Source of the DNA: Kiloniellaceae bacterium
GTDB lineage: Bacteria > Pseudomonadota > Alphaproteobacteria > Kiloniellales > Kiloniellaceae
Length of the DNA: 64,000 nt
Direction of reading: 5' to 3'
Assembly: GCA_021776195.1 (NCBI GenBank)
Contig: JAJFGK010000060.1
Location: forward strand, 124,001-188,000
Within the stretch, counting starts at the first letter, position 1, and each line of letters starts with the position of its first letter. The notes below the pieces were generated by a model. It had not been told where the DNA came from, made no database searches, and saw only the letters and a program-made list of their open reading frames with translations. Positions 35,625 to 43,583 of this stretch are shown piece by piece. Both the position numbers and the translations under genes were made by a program.

Positions 35625-35740
35625 GTTGCGAGGTCAACTCCGTTGCCCACAAAGGCGCGAAGATCGGATCTGTCCTCGCGTAAGAATTGGGATGCGAACG
35701 AAGAGCAACCGACGAGCTTTCGGATATAGGAGCGATAGCG

Positions 35741-36595
35741 ATGTCACGAACCCCACCGTCAGTAACCAGCGTCTTACTGACCGCGCTTCTGCTGGCCGGC
35801 AATGCCTCAGTCGCCCGTGCCGATGGCGGTCGTGGCGGCGACGAATCGACGCTGAACCAGCAGGGCCTGGAGAGCCGGGATCAGGCCCGGCAAGGCTACA
35901 AGGACTTGAACAACGCCGCCTTCGTCCTCCTGTTCAACGAGGACGCCCCGGCCGGCGGGTTTGGCGACCATCCAAGGGCCGTGACTTGGATGAACGCCTC
36001 CAATCAAAATCTCGCGAATTGGGCCTTCGGCCTGGCCACGAAAGCCTATGAGGCGCGTGAGAAGGAACGAAAAAAGGACGAGCAGGCCAGTAGGCCCAAG
36101 GTCCGGATCGAGGCCAAACCCGGCTCAACGGGAAAGAGCGAGGCCTTACAAGTATGGGCCGACACGCAGAGTGCGCAGATCCGTCCTGCTGATCCGGTCG
36201 GCTACGACCCGCTGGACCTGGCAGGGGGCGACGGTGCGCCGCCCGACACTCTTTTGAACGAGATCCTAGATGATCCGATTTCCGATGGTCCACCCGACGC
36301 TGCGCCGATCTTGGAGCTAACGCCTTTCTGGGCCTGGACTGCGCCGGTCTTGGGTCCGGAATTCGCCGGTCCACCGGACTATCAACCGGGCCGCGACGCG
36401 GTCCTGACCCTGCTTGAACTGCCCAAGGGCGGGTTGTATTTCGCCGACGCGGATGCCTTGGACGATCAGCCGCGGCTACCCGTCCTGGGAGACGTGCCGC
36501 TGCTTGGCGGGCTGTTCCGCTCCGAGCGCAGCGATGAACGAGGCCCTTTCGTCATCACGGTGACGCCACGGATCGTGCGGGACCACGATGACTAG
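35741..36595 (+). CDS. Exported protein with a secretin-type C-terminal tail
   Basis: About 284 residues from ATG 35741 (AGGAG upstream). Signal peptide cleaved near residue 25 (ARA). The middle is low-complexity and charged (EKERKKDEQASRPK, then Asp/Pro-rich). The last ~38 residues, LPVLGDVPLLGGLFRSE then ITVTPRIVRD, are a close match to the end of the secretin domain of GspD/PilQ proteins. The rest of a secretin (N-domains, beta-barrel core) is absent. The stop overlaps the next gene by 8 bases. It cannot be a pore by itself on this evidence. Confidence 0.75.
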   Translation: MSRTPPSVTSVLLTALLLAGNASVARADGGRGGDESTLNQQGLESRDQARQGYKDLNNAAFVLLFNEDAPAGGFGDHPRAVTWMNASNQNLANWAFGLATKAYEAREKERKKDEQASRPKVRIEAKPGSTGKSEALQVWADTQSAQIRPADPVGYDPLDLAGGDGAPPDTLLNEILDDPISDGPPDAAPILELTPFWAWTAPVLGPEFAGPPDYQPGRDAVLTLLELPKGGLYFADADALDDQPRLPVLGDVPLLGGLFRSERSDERGPFVITVTPRIVRDHDD

Positions 36596-37445
36596 ATGGA
36601 TTTTGCCGGCTCTGCTGTTTGCCTGTCTGCTGTCCGCCGCGCCGCGCGCCGCCGAGCCGCAAGCCCTGCAGGCCGGCCCGCTGGCGTTCGATGCCTTGCC
36701 GGGCCACGCCCGTGCGGTGGTGCTGGCTTTCGTGGCACGGCTGCGAGGCGGCGATCCGGCGGCCCAACAGGAGGCTCTCGGGGTCGCGGGCAGTGCCCTG
36801 ATCAGGCCCGAGCGCGGCTTTCGCTATCGCGGCTTCGGCCTCCAGGAGGTGGTGCTGCGCGAGCTTTCAGGCGAGGCCGGCAGCGGTGCGTCTTGGCGCA
36901 TCGCCGGCGAACTGCTGTGGCGCGACCTGGTCGGGCGCCGCGCCATAGCCGCCTTCGATGCCCACTACGATCTCGATACCGCCGGGCCGCGGCTGGTGCG
37001 CGCCGTTTGGCGCCCGATCTTCTCGGCCCTGCCGGATTGGCGTGTCTATGCGCTGCCGCCGTCCCGGGCCGCGGCGCTGAAACCGGCTGCCGATGATGGA
37101 TTTGCCCGCTTTCTGGTCGCCACCGCCGAGGCGGCCGTGGCGGGAAAACCGGATGGCGGCGAGGGGCTGATCTTCACCCTCTTCCTGATGGACCGCATGG
37201 GCCCCGAAACCCAATGCCAGCCGCGCCTGTCCGATCAGGAAACCGGAACCGATGGCGACGAGGAGGTCGCGCGGACACTGAGTTACGAGAACGGCTGGTT
37301 CGTGGCGGGCGTACCGCTCAGCCGCGCCGCGCTGGACAGCAGCGATCCCCTCTGGCTGAAGCTGGTCTGCTGGGAAGGCGAGGGCGGTTTCTTTTCCGGC
37401 CCGGAGGAGCACCTGGCCGGGTCGCTCCGCGTCAATCGGGATTGA
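36588..37445 (+). CDS. Exported protein, unknown function
   Basis: A 285-residue protein with a signal peptide (ILPALLFACLLSAAPRAA). The mature part is strand-rich, with GFRYRGFGLQEVVLRELSG, a RIAGELLWRDLVGRR segment and a late Cys pair (TQCQPRL, LVCWEGE). No family recognised. It overlaps the secretin-tail gene by 8 bases (ATGACTAG), so the two are translated together. Converges with plsY with two bases between. Confidence 0.75.
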   Translation: MTRWILPALLFACLLSAAPRAAEPQALQAGPLAFDALPGHARAVVLAFVARLRGGDPAAQQEALGVAGSALIRPERGFRYRGFGLQEVVLRELSGEAGSGASWRIAGELLWRDLVGRRAIAAFDAHYDLDTAGPRLVRAVWRPIFSALPDWRVYALPPSRAAALKPAADDGFARFLVATAEAAVAGKPDGGEGLIFTLFLMDRMGPETQCQPRLSDQETGTDGDEEVARTLSYENGWFVAGVPLSRAALDSSDPLWLKLVCWEGEGGFFSGPEEHLAGSLRVNRD

Positions 37446-37447
37446 TC

Positions 37448-38095
37448 CTAAGTCGGTGTCGTCTCGTCGTCTGCCGGCTTCTTGCCCTGGCCGATCTTCG
37501 GTTCCTGACCCTTGACCAGCCGCTTGATGTTCTCCCAGTGGCGGACCCAGACGAAGGCGCCGAGCAGGGCGCAGTGCTGGACCATCTGCAGGTCGCCGAG
37601 GATCAGCCAGGCCCAGAGCGGGGTCGCCAGCATGGCGCCGATTCCAGCCGCGGAGGAGCGGCGGGAGACGAGGGCGACGATCAGCCAGGTCGCCCCGGCG
37701 GCGGCACCCAGCAGCAGGGAATGGGCGGCGAACACGCCGAGTGTCGTGGCCACGCCCTTGCCGCCCTTGCCGCCCAGCCAGACGGGATAGAGATGGCCCA
37801 GCACGGCGCCCACGGCGGCGATGATGGCGATGTCGGGTCCCCAGTTGCCGGCCACCAGGACAGCCGCCGCACCTTTGCCGCCGTCAAGAATTAATGTAAG
37901 AAAAGCAATATCATTACGGCCGGTTCTTAAGACATTGGTCGTTCCGATATTGCCGGACCCGATGGTGCGGATATCGCCCAGGCCGGCAAGCCTCGTCAGC
38001 ACCAGGCCAAAGGGGATCGAGCCCAGAGCGTAACCGCCGAGAAAACCGGCCAGCAGATAGGGCCAGGCAAAAGACCAGGAAATCGGATCGGGCAT
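37448..38095 (-). CDS. plsY: Acyl-phosphate:glycerol-3-phosphate acyltransferase
   Basis: A 215-residue inner-membrane enzyme making lysophosphatidic acid from acyl-phosphate. The three family motifs are visible: GSIPFGLVL...IRTIGSGNIGTTNVLR, GHLYPVWLGGKGGKGVATTLG and HWENIKRLVKGQEPK near the end. Five membrane spans. ATG start with AGGACC upstream. It belongs to the pyrB-pyrC'-plsY-dprA cluster but is flanked on both sides by inserted genes. Confidence 0.96.
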   Translation of the reverse strand: MPDPISWSFAWPYLLAGFLGGYALGSIPFGLVLTRLAGLGDIRTIGSGNIGTTNVLRTGRNDIAFLTLILDGGKGAAAVLVAGNWGPDIAIIAAVGAVLGHLYPVWLGGKGGKGVATTLGVFAAHSLLLGAAAGATWLIVALVSRRSSAAGIGAMLATPLWAWLILGDLQMVQHCALLGAFVWVRHWENIKRLVKGQEPKIGQGKKPADDETTPT

Positions 38096-38229
38096 GGTGG
38101 TCCTGTCGCTCGAGAAACAGAAGCGGAAACTTCGGGCAAAGAGACTCGGTTGCTAATCGCGGACCGTCAAGCGGTTCGGTCATGACCCGGCGGCGCGCGA
38201 CGACCCCTGCTCAGTTGCATTTTTCACGG

Positions 38230-38259
38230 GATCGGCCGGCCCGTCCAGGACGGCCGATC
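38230..38259. repeat. Inverted repeat upstream of the hemerythrin gene
   Basis: GATCGGCCG and CGGCCGATC form a perfect 9-base stem around a 12-base loop, midway in the divergent region between plsY and the hemerythrin gene. No T-run. It may be a regulator site or an RNA hairpin. Confidence 0.4.
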
Positions 38260-38366
38260 GAAACTCGAGCGCCTAGCCAATTACAGTTAGTTAAGTAAAT
38301 TCTGACCAGATTGCATCCGTTGTCTGCACTCCCTGGAACCATCACAGAATGTGAGAGGACGGACCC

Positions 38367-39044
38367 TTGCCTGAGGGGCATCGCAAGCGGCCCAGGGAAA
38401 TCTTTTTTCCTTGGACCAAGGATCTTCAAACGGGCATCCGGGTCATCGACATGGATCACCGTTCTCTCGTGGATGTGGTTAACGAACTACACGCCAATTG
38501 GGAGAAAGGCCGCTTCGCCGAGGCCCTGCCCGGGCTCATGGGAAATCTTTTCAACTACTGTGTCGATCATTTCTTCCGTGAAGAAAAACTTATGGAAGAC
38601 TACGGCTACCCGGGTTTGCGTCTGCATCGGGAACGCCATCGGGGTATCCGCCGCTACATCTATGCGCTGCGAGTCGTCGCGACCGAGCATCCCAACCGCG
38701 TCGACCCCGAAAAACTACTGATGTTCCTGCGGGACTGGCTGATCAATCACATCGGCAAATCGGACATGGACTATGTCGGCTACATTGATCAGCGGATGAC
38801 GGAAAAGGGCATCGGAATCGATGAAGGATGGTTCGACCTCGTTGTCCCCTCGGAAGAGGTAACCCTGGACCTTCACCTGCCGTCATCGCGGATTATTCTG
38901 GTCCAGCAGGTCGCCGAAATCCTTCGTGGCCGGCGTTGCGATGCGCTGGAGCTCGAAAAGGTCGTGCAGGAAATTTTGAACCGGCACCTCTACGAAATCC
39001 CATCGGAGGAATCCGAGGCCCTGGTTCACGACCTGCTGCGTTAG
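38367..39044 (+). CDS. Bacteriohemerythrin-domain protein
   Basis: A 225-residue protein starting at TTG 38367 with GAGAGGA upstream. A hemerythrin four-helix domain (residues ~12-140) carries the diiron ligands in IDMDHRSL, CVDHFFREEKL, HRERHRGIR and NHIGKSDMDY. An ~80-residue extension (EEVTLDLHLPSSRIILVQQ and following) is not part of hemerythrin and has no known name. Likely oxygen-sensing or oxygen-binding role. It lies between plsY and pyrC' in the conserved cluster. Confidence 0.9.
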   Translation: MPEGHRKRPREIFFPWTKDLQTGIRVIDMDHRSLVDVVNELHANWEKGRFAEALPGLMGNLFNYCVDHFFREEKLMEDYGYPGLRLHRERHRGIRRYIYALRVVATEHPNRVDPEKLLMFLRDWLINHIGKSDMDYVGYIDQRMTEKGIGIDEGWFDLVVPSEEVTLDLHLPSSRIILVQQVAEILRGRRCDALELEKVVQEILNRHLYEIPSEESEALVHDLLR

Positions 39045-39073
39045 AGCACTTCCGTGTAGCAAAGAAGTGCTCT
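39043..39073 (+). terminator. Hairpin at the end of the hemerythrin gene
   Basis: AGAGCACTT (including the last two bases of the stop codon) pairs perfectly with AAGTGCTCT across a 13-base loop. There is no T-run, so termination may be weak or Rho-assisted. Confidence 0.45.
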
Positions 39074-39106
39074 GGGGCCCACCCCGCCCGGTATCCCGAC
39101 CGATCC

Positions 39107-40438
39107 CTATTCCGCCGACCCGGCGAAGCCCGGCGCCTGGAAGATCATCCGGCCGTCGACCAAAGTGGCGGCGACCTGGCCCTGGACGGGATGGCCTTCG
39201 AAGGGCGAGTTCTTCGACCGCGAAAGGAAGCTGTCGGGGTCGAGCCGCCAGGGGCGGTCCAGGTCGAAGAGGACCAGGTCGGCGGCGGCCCCCTTGGCCA
39301 GGCGGCCCGACTTGAGGCCCAGAATGTCGGCCGGGCGGTGGGTCAGATGACCCAGGCAGTCGAGCAGGCCGAGCGTGCCCTTGTGCACCAGTTCGAGCGA
39401 CAGCGGCAGCAGCGATTCGAGACCGACCAGACCGAACTCGGCCGCCGCGAAGGGCAGGCGCTTGGATTCCTGGTCCTGGGGGCAGTGATCGCTGGCAATC
39501 GCGTCGATCGTCCCGTCGGCCAGGCCGGCGACGATGGCCTGGCGATCGTCCTCGCCGCGCAGCGGCGGCGAGACCTTGGCGAAGGTGCGATAGTCGCCGA
39601 CCGCCTGTTCGTTGAGCAGAAAGTAGTGCGGCGCGGTCTCGCAGGTCACCGGCAGACCGCGCGCCTTGGCCCGGCGAATCACCTCCACCGTTTCGCCGGT
39701 CGAGACGTGGGCCACGTGGTAGCGGCCGCCGGTCAGCTCGACCAGCCGCAGGTCGCGTTCCACCAACATCACCTCGGCGACCGGGGGGATGCCGGACAGG
39801 CCGAGGCGGGTGGCCAACTCGCCGCCGTTCATCACGCCGCCCGCCAGGGATGGCTCCTCCGGGTGCTGGATGATCGGCTTGTCGAAGAAGCGCGCGTAGG
39901 CCAAGGCGCGGCGCATCAATTGGGCGTCCGCCACAGCCTTGACGCCGTCGGTAAAGCCCAGGGCGCCGTAGTCGGACAGCAGGCCGAACTCGGTCATCAT
40001 CTTGCCCTCGAGCCCCACGGTCAGCGCCGCGTAGGTGAAGACCTTGACCAGCTTGACCTCGCGGGCGCGCCGGGCGACGAACTCGACGCTGGCGACGTCG
40101 TCGACCACGGGGTCGGTGTTGGGCAGGGCGACCAGCGTGGTGATGCCGCTGGCCGCGGCCGCTGCCGAGGCGCTGCCGATCGTCTCCTTGTGCTCTTCGC
40201 CGGGCTCGCCGACCTGGGCCCGCATGTCGACCAGCCCCGGCGCCAGGCAGAAATCACCGGCGTCGATCGTCCGCGCGCCCTCCGGGGCGGCATCCTGAAA
40301 GAGCTTGGGGCCCAAGTCGGCAATGGCGCCGTCGACGATCAGCAGATCGCCGACTTCATCGCGGCCGCTGGCCGGATCGAGCAGGCGCGCGTTCCTGATC
40401 GCCAGAGGGCGGCCCTTGCCGTTGCTGTCATCGGTCAT
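39107..40438 (-). CDS. pyrC: Dihydroorotase homologue without the metal-binding His-x-His
   Basis: A 443-residue amidohydrolase related to dihydroorotase. The position of the first metal motif (DxHxHxREPG in active enzymes) reads [12 protein letters not shown], so both histidines are lost. Later parts ([28 protein letters not shown]) are partly kept. This is the pattern of noncatalytic PyrC'/PyrX proteins that act as structural partners of aspartate transcarbamoylase. Its start overlaps the pyrB stop by four bases. A true dihydroorotase should be elsewhere. Confidence 0.92.
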   Translation of the reverse strand: MTDDSNGKGRPLAIRNARLLDPASGRDEVGDLLIVDGAIADLGPKLFQDAAPEGARTIDAGDFCLAPGLVDMRAQVGEPGEEHKETIGSASAAAAASGITTLVALPNTDPVVDDVASVEFVARRAREVKLVKVFTYAALTVGLEGKMMTEFGLLSDYGALGFTDGVKAVADAQLMRRALAYARFFDKPIIQHPEEPSLAGGVMNGGELATRLGLSGIPPVAEVMLVERDLRLVELTGGRYHVAHVSTGETVEVIRRAKARGLPVTCETAPHYFLLNEQAVGDYRTFAKVSPPLRGEDDRQAIVAGLADGTIDAIASDHCPQDQESKRLPFAAAEFGLVGLESLLPLSLELVHKGTLGLLDCLGHLTHRPADILGLKSGRLAKGAAADLVLFDLDRPWRLDPDSFLSRSKNSPFEGHPVQGQVAATLVDGRMIFQAPGFAGSAE

Positions 40439-41406
40439 GGCGCGTTGGCTTTCTGGCGCAGACCGGCGGTCAGGATCTCGAGGCAGGCCATGCGCACCGC
40501 CACGCCCATCTCGACCTGTTCGCGGATCACCGAGCGGTTGATGTCGTCGGCCAGCTCGCTGTCGATCTCGACGCCCCGGTTCATCGGCCCGGGGTGCATG
40601 ATCAGGGCGTCGGGCTTGGCCGCCTGCATCTTGGCCTGGTCGAGGCCGAAGTAGCGGAAGTACTCGCGGGTCGAGGGCACGAAGGTGCCCTGCATGCGCT
40701 CGGTCTGCAGGCGCAGCATCATGACGATATCGCAGTCCTTCAGGCCTTGCTTCATGTCGCTGTAGGCGGTCACGCCCATGCGCTCGATCCCCGACGGCAG
40801 AAGCGTCGGCGGTGCGATGACCCTGACCCGCGCGCCCATGATGTTCAGCAGATGGATGTTCGAGCGCGCCACCCGGCTGTGCGCGATATCGCCGCAGATC
40901 GCGACCTGGAGGCCCTCCAGTCCGCCCTTGCGCCGGCGGATCGTCAGGGCGTCGAGCAGCGCCTGGGTCGGATGCTCATGGCTGCCGTCGCCGGCATTGA
41001 TGACCGAGCCGTTGACCTTTTCGGACAGCAGCTTGACGGCGCCTGAATCGGGATGGCGCACCACCAGCACATCCGGGTGCATGGCGTTCAGGGTCATGGC
41101 GGTGTCGAGGAGAGTTTCGCCCTTCTTGATCGACGACCAGGCAATCGACATGTTGACCACGTCGGCGCCGAGGCGCTTGGCGGCCAGTTCGAAGGAGGTG
41201 CGGGTGCGCGTCGAGCTCTCGAAAAAGAGGTTGATCACCGTCATGCCGGCCAAAAGGTCGCGTTTCGTGCCGGGGGTCCGGTTCAGATCGACGTGGCCGT
41301 CGGCCAAGTCCAGAAGATAGGAAATTTCCGCCGCCGTCAGTCCCTCGATCCCGAGGAGATGACGATGATCGAAGGTGGGACTCGCGCGCTGAATGGCCTG
41401 TGTCAT
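40435..41406 (-). CDS. pyrB: Aspartate carbamoyltransferase catalytic subunit
   Basis: A 323-residue ATCase forming N-carbamoyl-aspartate in pyrimidine synthesis. Carbamoyl-phosphate motif [13 protein letters not shown], the [11 protein letters not shown] loop, HPTQALLD and RLQTERM are all present. The start at 41406 is the family start; the frame runs on upstream without support. Coupled to the noncatalytic pyrC' by a 4-base overlap, so a dodecameric PyrB-PyrC' complex is likely. Confidence 0.97.
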   Translation of the reverse strand: MTQAIQRASPTFDHRHLLGIEGLTAAEISYLLDLADGHVDLNRTPGTKRDLLAGMTVINLFFESSTRTRTSFELAAKRLGADVVNMSIAWSSIKKGETLLDTAMTLNAMHPDVLVVRHPDSGAVKLLSEKVNGSVINAGDGSHEHPTQALLDALTIRRRKGGLEGLQVAICGDIAHSRVARSNIHLLNIMGARVRVIAPPTLLPSGIERMGVTAYSDMKQGLKDCDIVMMLRLQTERMQGTFVPSTREYFRYFGLDQAKMQAAKPDALIMHPGPMNRGVEIDSELADDINRSVIREQVEMGVAVRMACLEILTAGLRQKANAP

Positions 41407-41540
41407 TAAAGCGGCCTTATGGCACCGCGGCGAAATCGTGGCAAGATGTCCTGGCCAGGCGTTGGCGGAAAGATGGCGCGCCGGCCCTGTGTGGGAACAG
41501 AAACGCTTGCGGGAACAGAACCGCGCGAGGGGACTGAAAG

Positions 41541-42383
41541 ATGGTGTCAGGATCGGCCCTGGACATTCGCCCGCTGGCCGGCGCCCTGGGTGCGGAAGTG
41601 CTCGGGGTCGATCTTTCGGCGGCGCTTTCGGCGACGACGATCGCGGCGCTGCACCAGGCATTCCTCGACCGCCAGGTCATCGTCTTTCGCGACCAGACCC
41701 TGGACCCGGATCGCTTCCTCGAAGTCGCGAACCATTTCGGTCCGCTTGGCCGCTATCCCTTCGTCGAGGGGCTGAAGGGTTATCCCGACATCATCGCGGT
41801 GACGAAGGAACCCCACGAAAGCGCCAATTTCGGCGGCGTCTGGCACTCCGACACAACCTATCTGGCGGAACCGCCGCTGGGGTCCCTGCTCTATGCCCTG
41901 GAGGTGCCGGCGGTGGGCGGCGACACGCTCTTTGCCAACATGACCCTGGCCTACGAGGCCTTGTCCGCGGGATTGCGGGCCCTGCTGGACAGTCTGACGG
42001 CGGTCAACCGATCGGACCGCGCGGCCGCGGCCCTGACCCGAAAAGAGCGGATAGCGGACCGCCCGGGAGACGGCGCCGGCCAGGCCTTCGAGGCCCGTCA
42101 TCCCGTGGTCCGTACCCACCCCGAGACAGGCCGCAAGGCGCTCTATGTGAACCGGGCACACAGCGTGGCCTTCGCCGGCATGACCGAAGCCGAGAGCGCG
42201 CCCCTGCTCGATTTCCTTTTCGACCACCAGACCCGGCCCGAATTCACCTGTCGGGTCAGATGGGAGAGGGGAACCCTGGCCTTCTGGGACAACCGCTGCT
42301 GTCAGCACCATCCGATCAACGACTATCACGGCCAACGGCGGGCCATGCTGAGGATCACCTTGGCGGGCGACCGGCCATTCTAA
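41541..42383 (+). CDS. TauD/TfdA-family 2-oxoglutarate dioxygenase
   Basis: A 280-residue Fe(II)/2-oxoglutarate oxygenase. Iron ligands are in VWHSDTTY (His, Asp) and [11 protein letters not shown] (distal His); the oxoglutarate arginine is in [10 protein letters not shown]-terminus [20 protein letters not shown] is standard for taurine and 2,4-D dioxygenases. Substrate unknown; sulfonate use would fit the cysteate-like lyase at 60 kb only loosely. Divergent from pyrB and followed within 10 bases by copy A of the dispersed repeat. Confidence 0.93.
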   Translation: MVSGSALDIRPLAGALGAEVLGVDLSAALSATTIAALHQAFLDRQVIVFRDQTLDPDRFLEVANHFGPLGRYPFVEGLKGYPDIIAVTKEPHESANFGGVWHSDTTYLAEPPLGSLLYALEVPAVGGDTLFANMTLAYEALSAGLRALLDSLTAVNRSDRAAAALTRKERIADRPGDGAGQAFEARHPVVRTHPETGRKALYVNRAHSVAFAGMTEAESAPLLDFLFDHQTRPEFTCRVRWERGTLAFWDNRCCQHHPINDYHGQRRAMLRITLAGDRPF

Positions 42384-42391
42384 AGAATTTG

Positions 42392-42599
42392 TACTGGGGC
42401 CTGCCGACATGTTCTGCCCAGGGTTAGTCATTCCAAAACCCGGTTTGGCCCAAGTCTTCGATTTGGTGGTCGAAGCGAGGCATCCGGAATCTCGGGCCGA
42501 CGCATGACCTCATGTCCGCCCAGATCCCGGATCGCTGACTTTCCTTTCCAATTCGAAGATTTGGAGAAAAGGCGCGTCCGGGATGACCGCCATTTATCA
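42392..42599 (+). repeat. Dispersed ~208-bp repeat, copy A
   Basis: Matches 59032-59238 over its whole length, in the same orientation, with shared blocks such as TACTGGGG, CGAAGCGAG, CCGGAATCTCGGGCCGACGC, GCTGACTTTCCTT and GGGATGACCGCCATTT. GTCATTCC near the left (42427) is imperfectly inverted at the right end (GGGATGAC, 42580-42587), and an inner pair (CCGGAATCTCGG and AGATCCCGG) is also inverted. The element is noncoding and MITE- or REP-like. Confidence 0.85.
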
Positions 42600-42640
42600 C
42601 TTGATTCGAATGTGTTGCCCCGTACTTCTTAATTCTAAGA

Positions 42641-43177
42641 TCAAATCAGAGCGAGTCTGGTCAGGGCCAGGTCCGGGTCCTCGGGCCAGGTTGGCGAGGC
42701 TCGGTCGTCATCTCGGCGATGTCTCTCGGGCAGGGCTGGCAGATGCCGCTCCAGGGCGCGGGCAAGCTCTTCTCCGCCACCGACCAGGGCCGCCTCCTGC
42801 GCCGCCGTCACCAGCCACGCGGCCATTGCGCGGGCATGCCGGGGGTGGTGTTGGCAAGCGGCGATAAAGGAGAGGAATGCCGACTCGTCGGGTCCGATAC
42901 AGCGACAACAGGGATGGTGATAGCTGAACTTTCGGCGGGCACCAATCTGCAGCGCCTTGATACTGTGAGCGAGCCCGCTCACCGCCGCCTTGCCGTCACC
43001 TGCGCCGAGTTTGCAGGCGAACTCGTTCCAGGCCACCGTCCAGTGGGCGCCACTGTTCTGACAAAGCCCGACCAGCCAGAGACGCAAAGCCCGCAAGACC
43101 AATCCTTCCGCCGCATCCAGTTCGTCCAGGCTGGTGAGCCAGAGGCCGCGAACCGCGCGTGTTTTCGTTACCGTCAT
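42641..43177 (-). CDS. Cys/His-rich protein under a Fur-like palindrome, unknown function
   Basis: A 178-residue protein from ATG 43177 (GGGAGC upstream). No signal peptide or membrane span. Mid-protein, FSYHHPCCRCIGPDESAFL clusters three cysteines and two histidines, with an AACQHHPRH stretch soon after, suggesting metal binding. Ends with TWPEDPDLALTRL. A perfect 21-base palindrome of Fur-box type lies 51 bases upstream, so iron-limited expression is likely. I cannot name the family. No iron transport gene is adjacent, so it may act alone. Confidence 0.75.
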   Translation of the reverse strand: MTVTKTRAVRGLWLTSLDELDAAEGLVLRALRLWLVGLCQNSGAHWTVAWNEFACKLGAGDGKAAVSGLAHSIKALQIGARRKFSYHHPCCRCIGPDESAFLSFIAACQHHPRHARAMAAWLVTAAQEAALVGGGEELARALERHLPALPERHRRDDDRASPTWPEDPDLALTRLALI

Positions 43178-43227
43178 TCCAGTTGCTCCCGTAGCGTCTC
43201 AATGTGGCAGGGTACTGTTTGTATTGC

Positions 43228-43248
43228 TATTGCGAATCATTCGCAATA
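43228..43248 (-). promoter_or_regulatory. Fur-like palindromic operator
   Basis: A perfect 10-1-10 palindrome with core ATTGCGAATCATTCGCAAT. This resembles the iron-regulator boxes seen upstream of iron genes in several alphaproteobacteria. It is centred about 60 bases before the minus-strand gene at 43177 and is flanked by A/T-rich sequence. Confidence 0.65.
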
Positions 43249-43583
43249 AGAAAAACCGTGATCCTTTCATTGCCCGCGCCGAGTGAAGACCGAGGGGATT
43301 GTGGGATCACCTTCAACCGTCCCATCAGGCAGTCCTACTTATGGCTTGATCGGTGCTCCGCATCGTTCCTGTTCAACTCAGTCGATTCGACATCTTTATC
43401 CATTTGCGTCACCTACCTGCGTCCCGTTTCAACCTCGGCACCCGGATCTCGGCAAATGTCTATCGAAGCGAGAAGTCGATTCTCATTAATTCATCAGTTT
43501 ATGGAAATTTAGGAAATCTGGCGTAGGGGTAATCCTCGTCAAACCGGCTGTCTAAATTTATGCTGAATTTCGAGGTCGCCGAC
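43249..43583. other. Leader region of the chemoreceptor gene
   Basis: About 335 bases, richer in A and T than average. It must hold the promoter of the chemoreceptor gene. CGAGGTC before the ATG at 43584 is the likely ribosome site. No RNA gene, terminator or repeat was recognised. Confidence 0.5.

Noticed and set aside
36477..36595. The secretin-like tail as evidence for a type II or type IV secretion locus here
   Set aside because: No other secretion gene (ATPase, pilin, inner-membrane platform) is present and the secretin body is absent.
43204..43512. Plus-strand frame of about 100 codons before the chemoreceptor
   Set aside because: It covers the Fur-like palindrome, lacks a ribosome site and its codon use is unlike the genome's genes.
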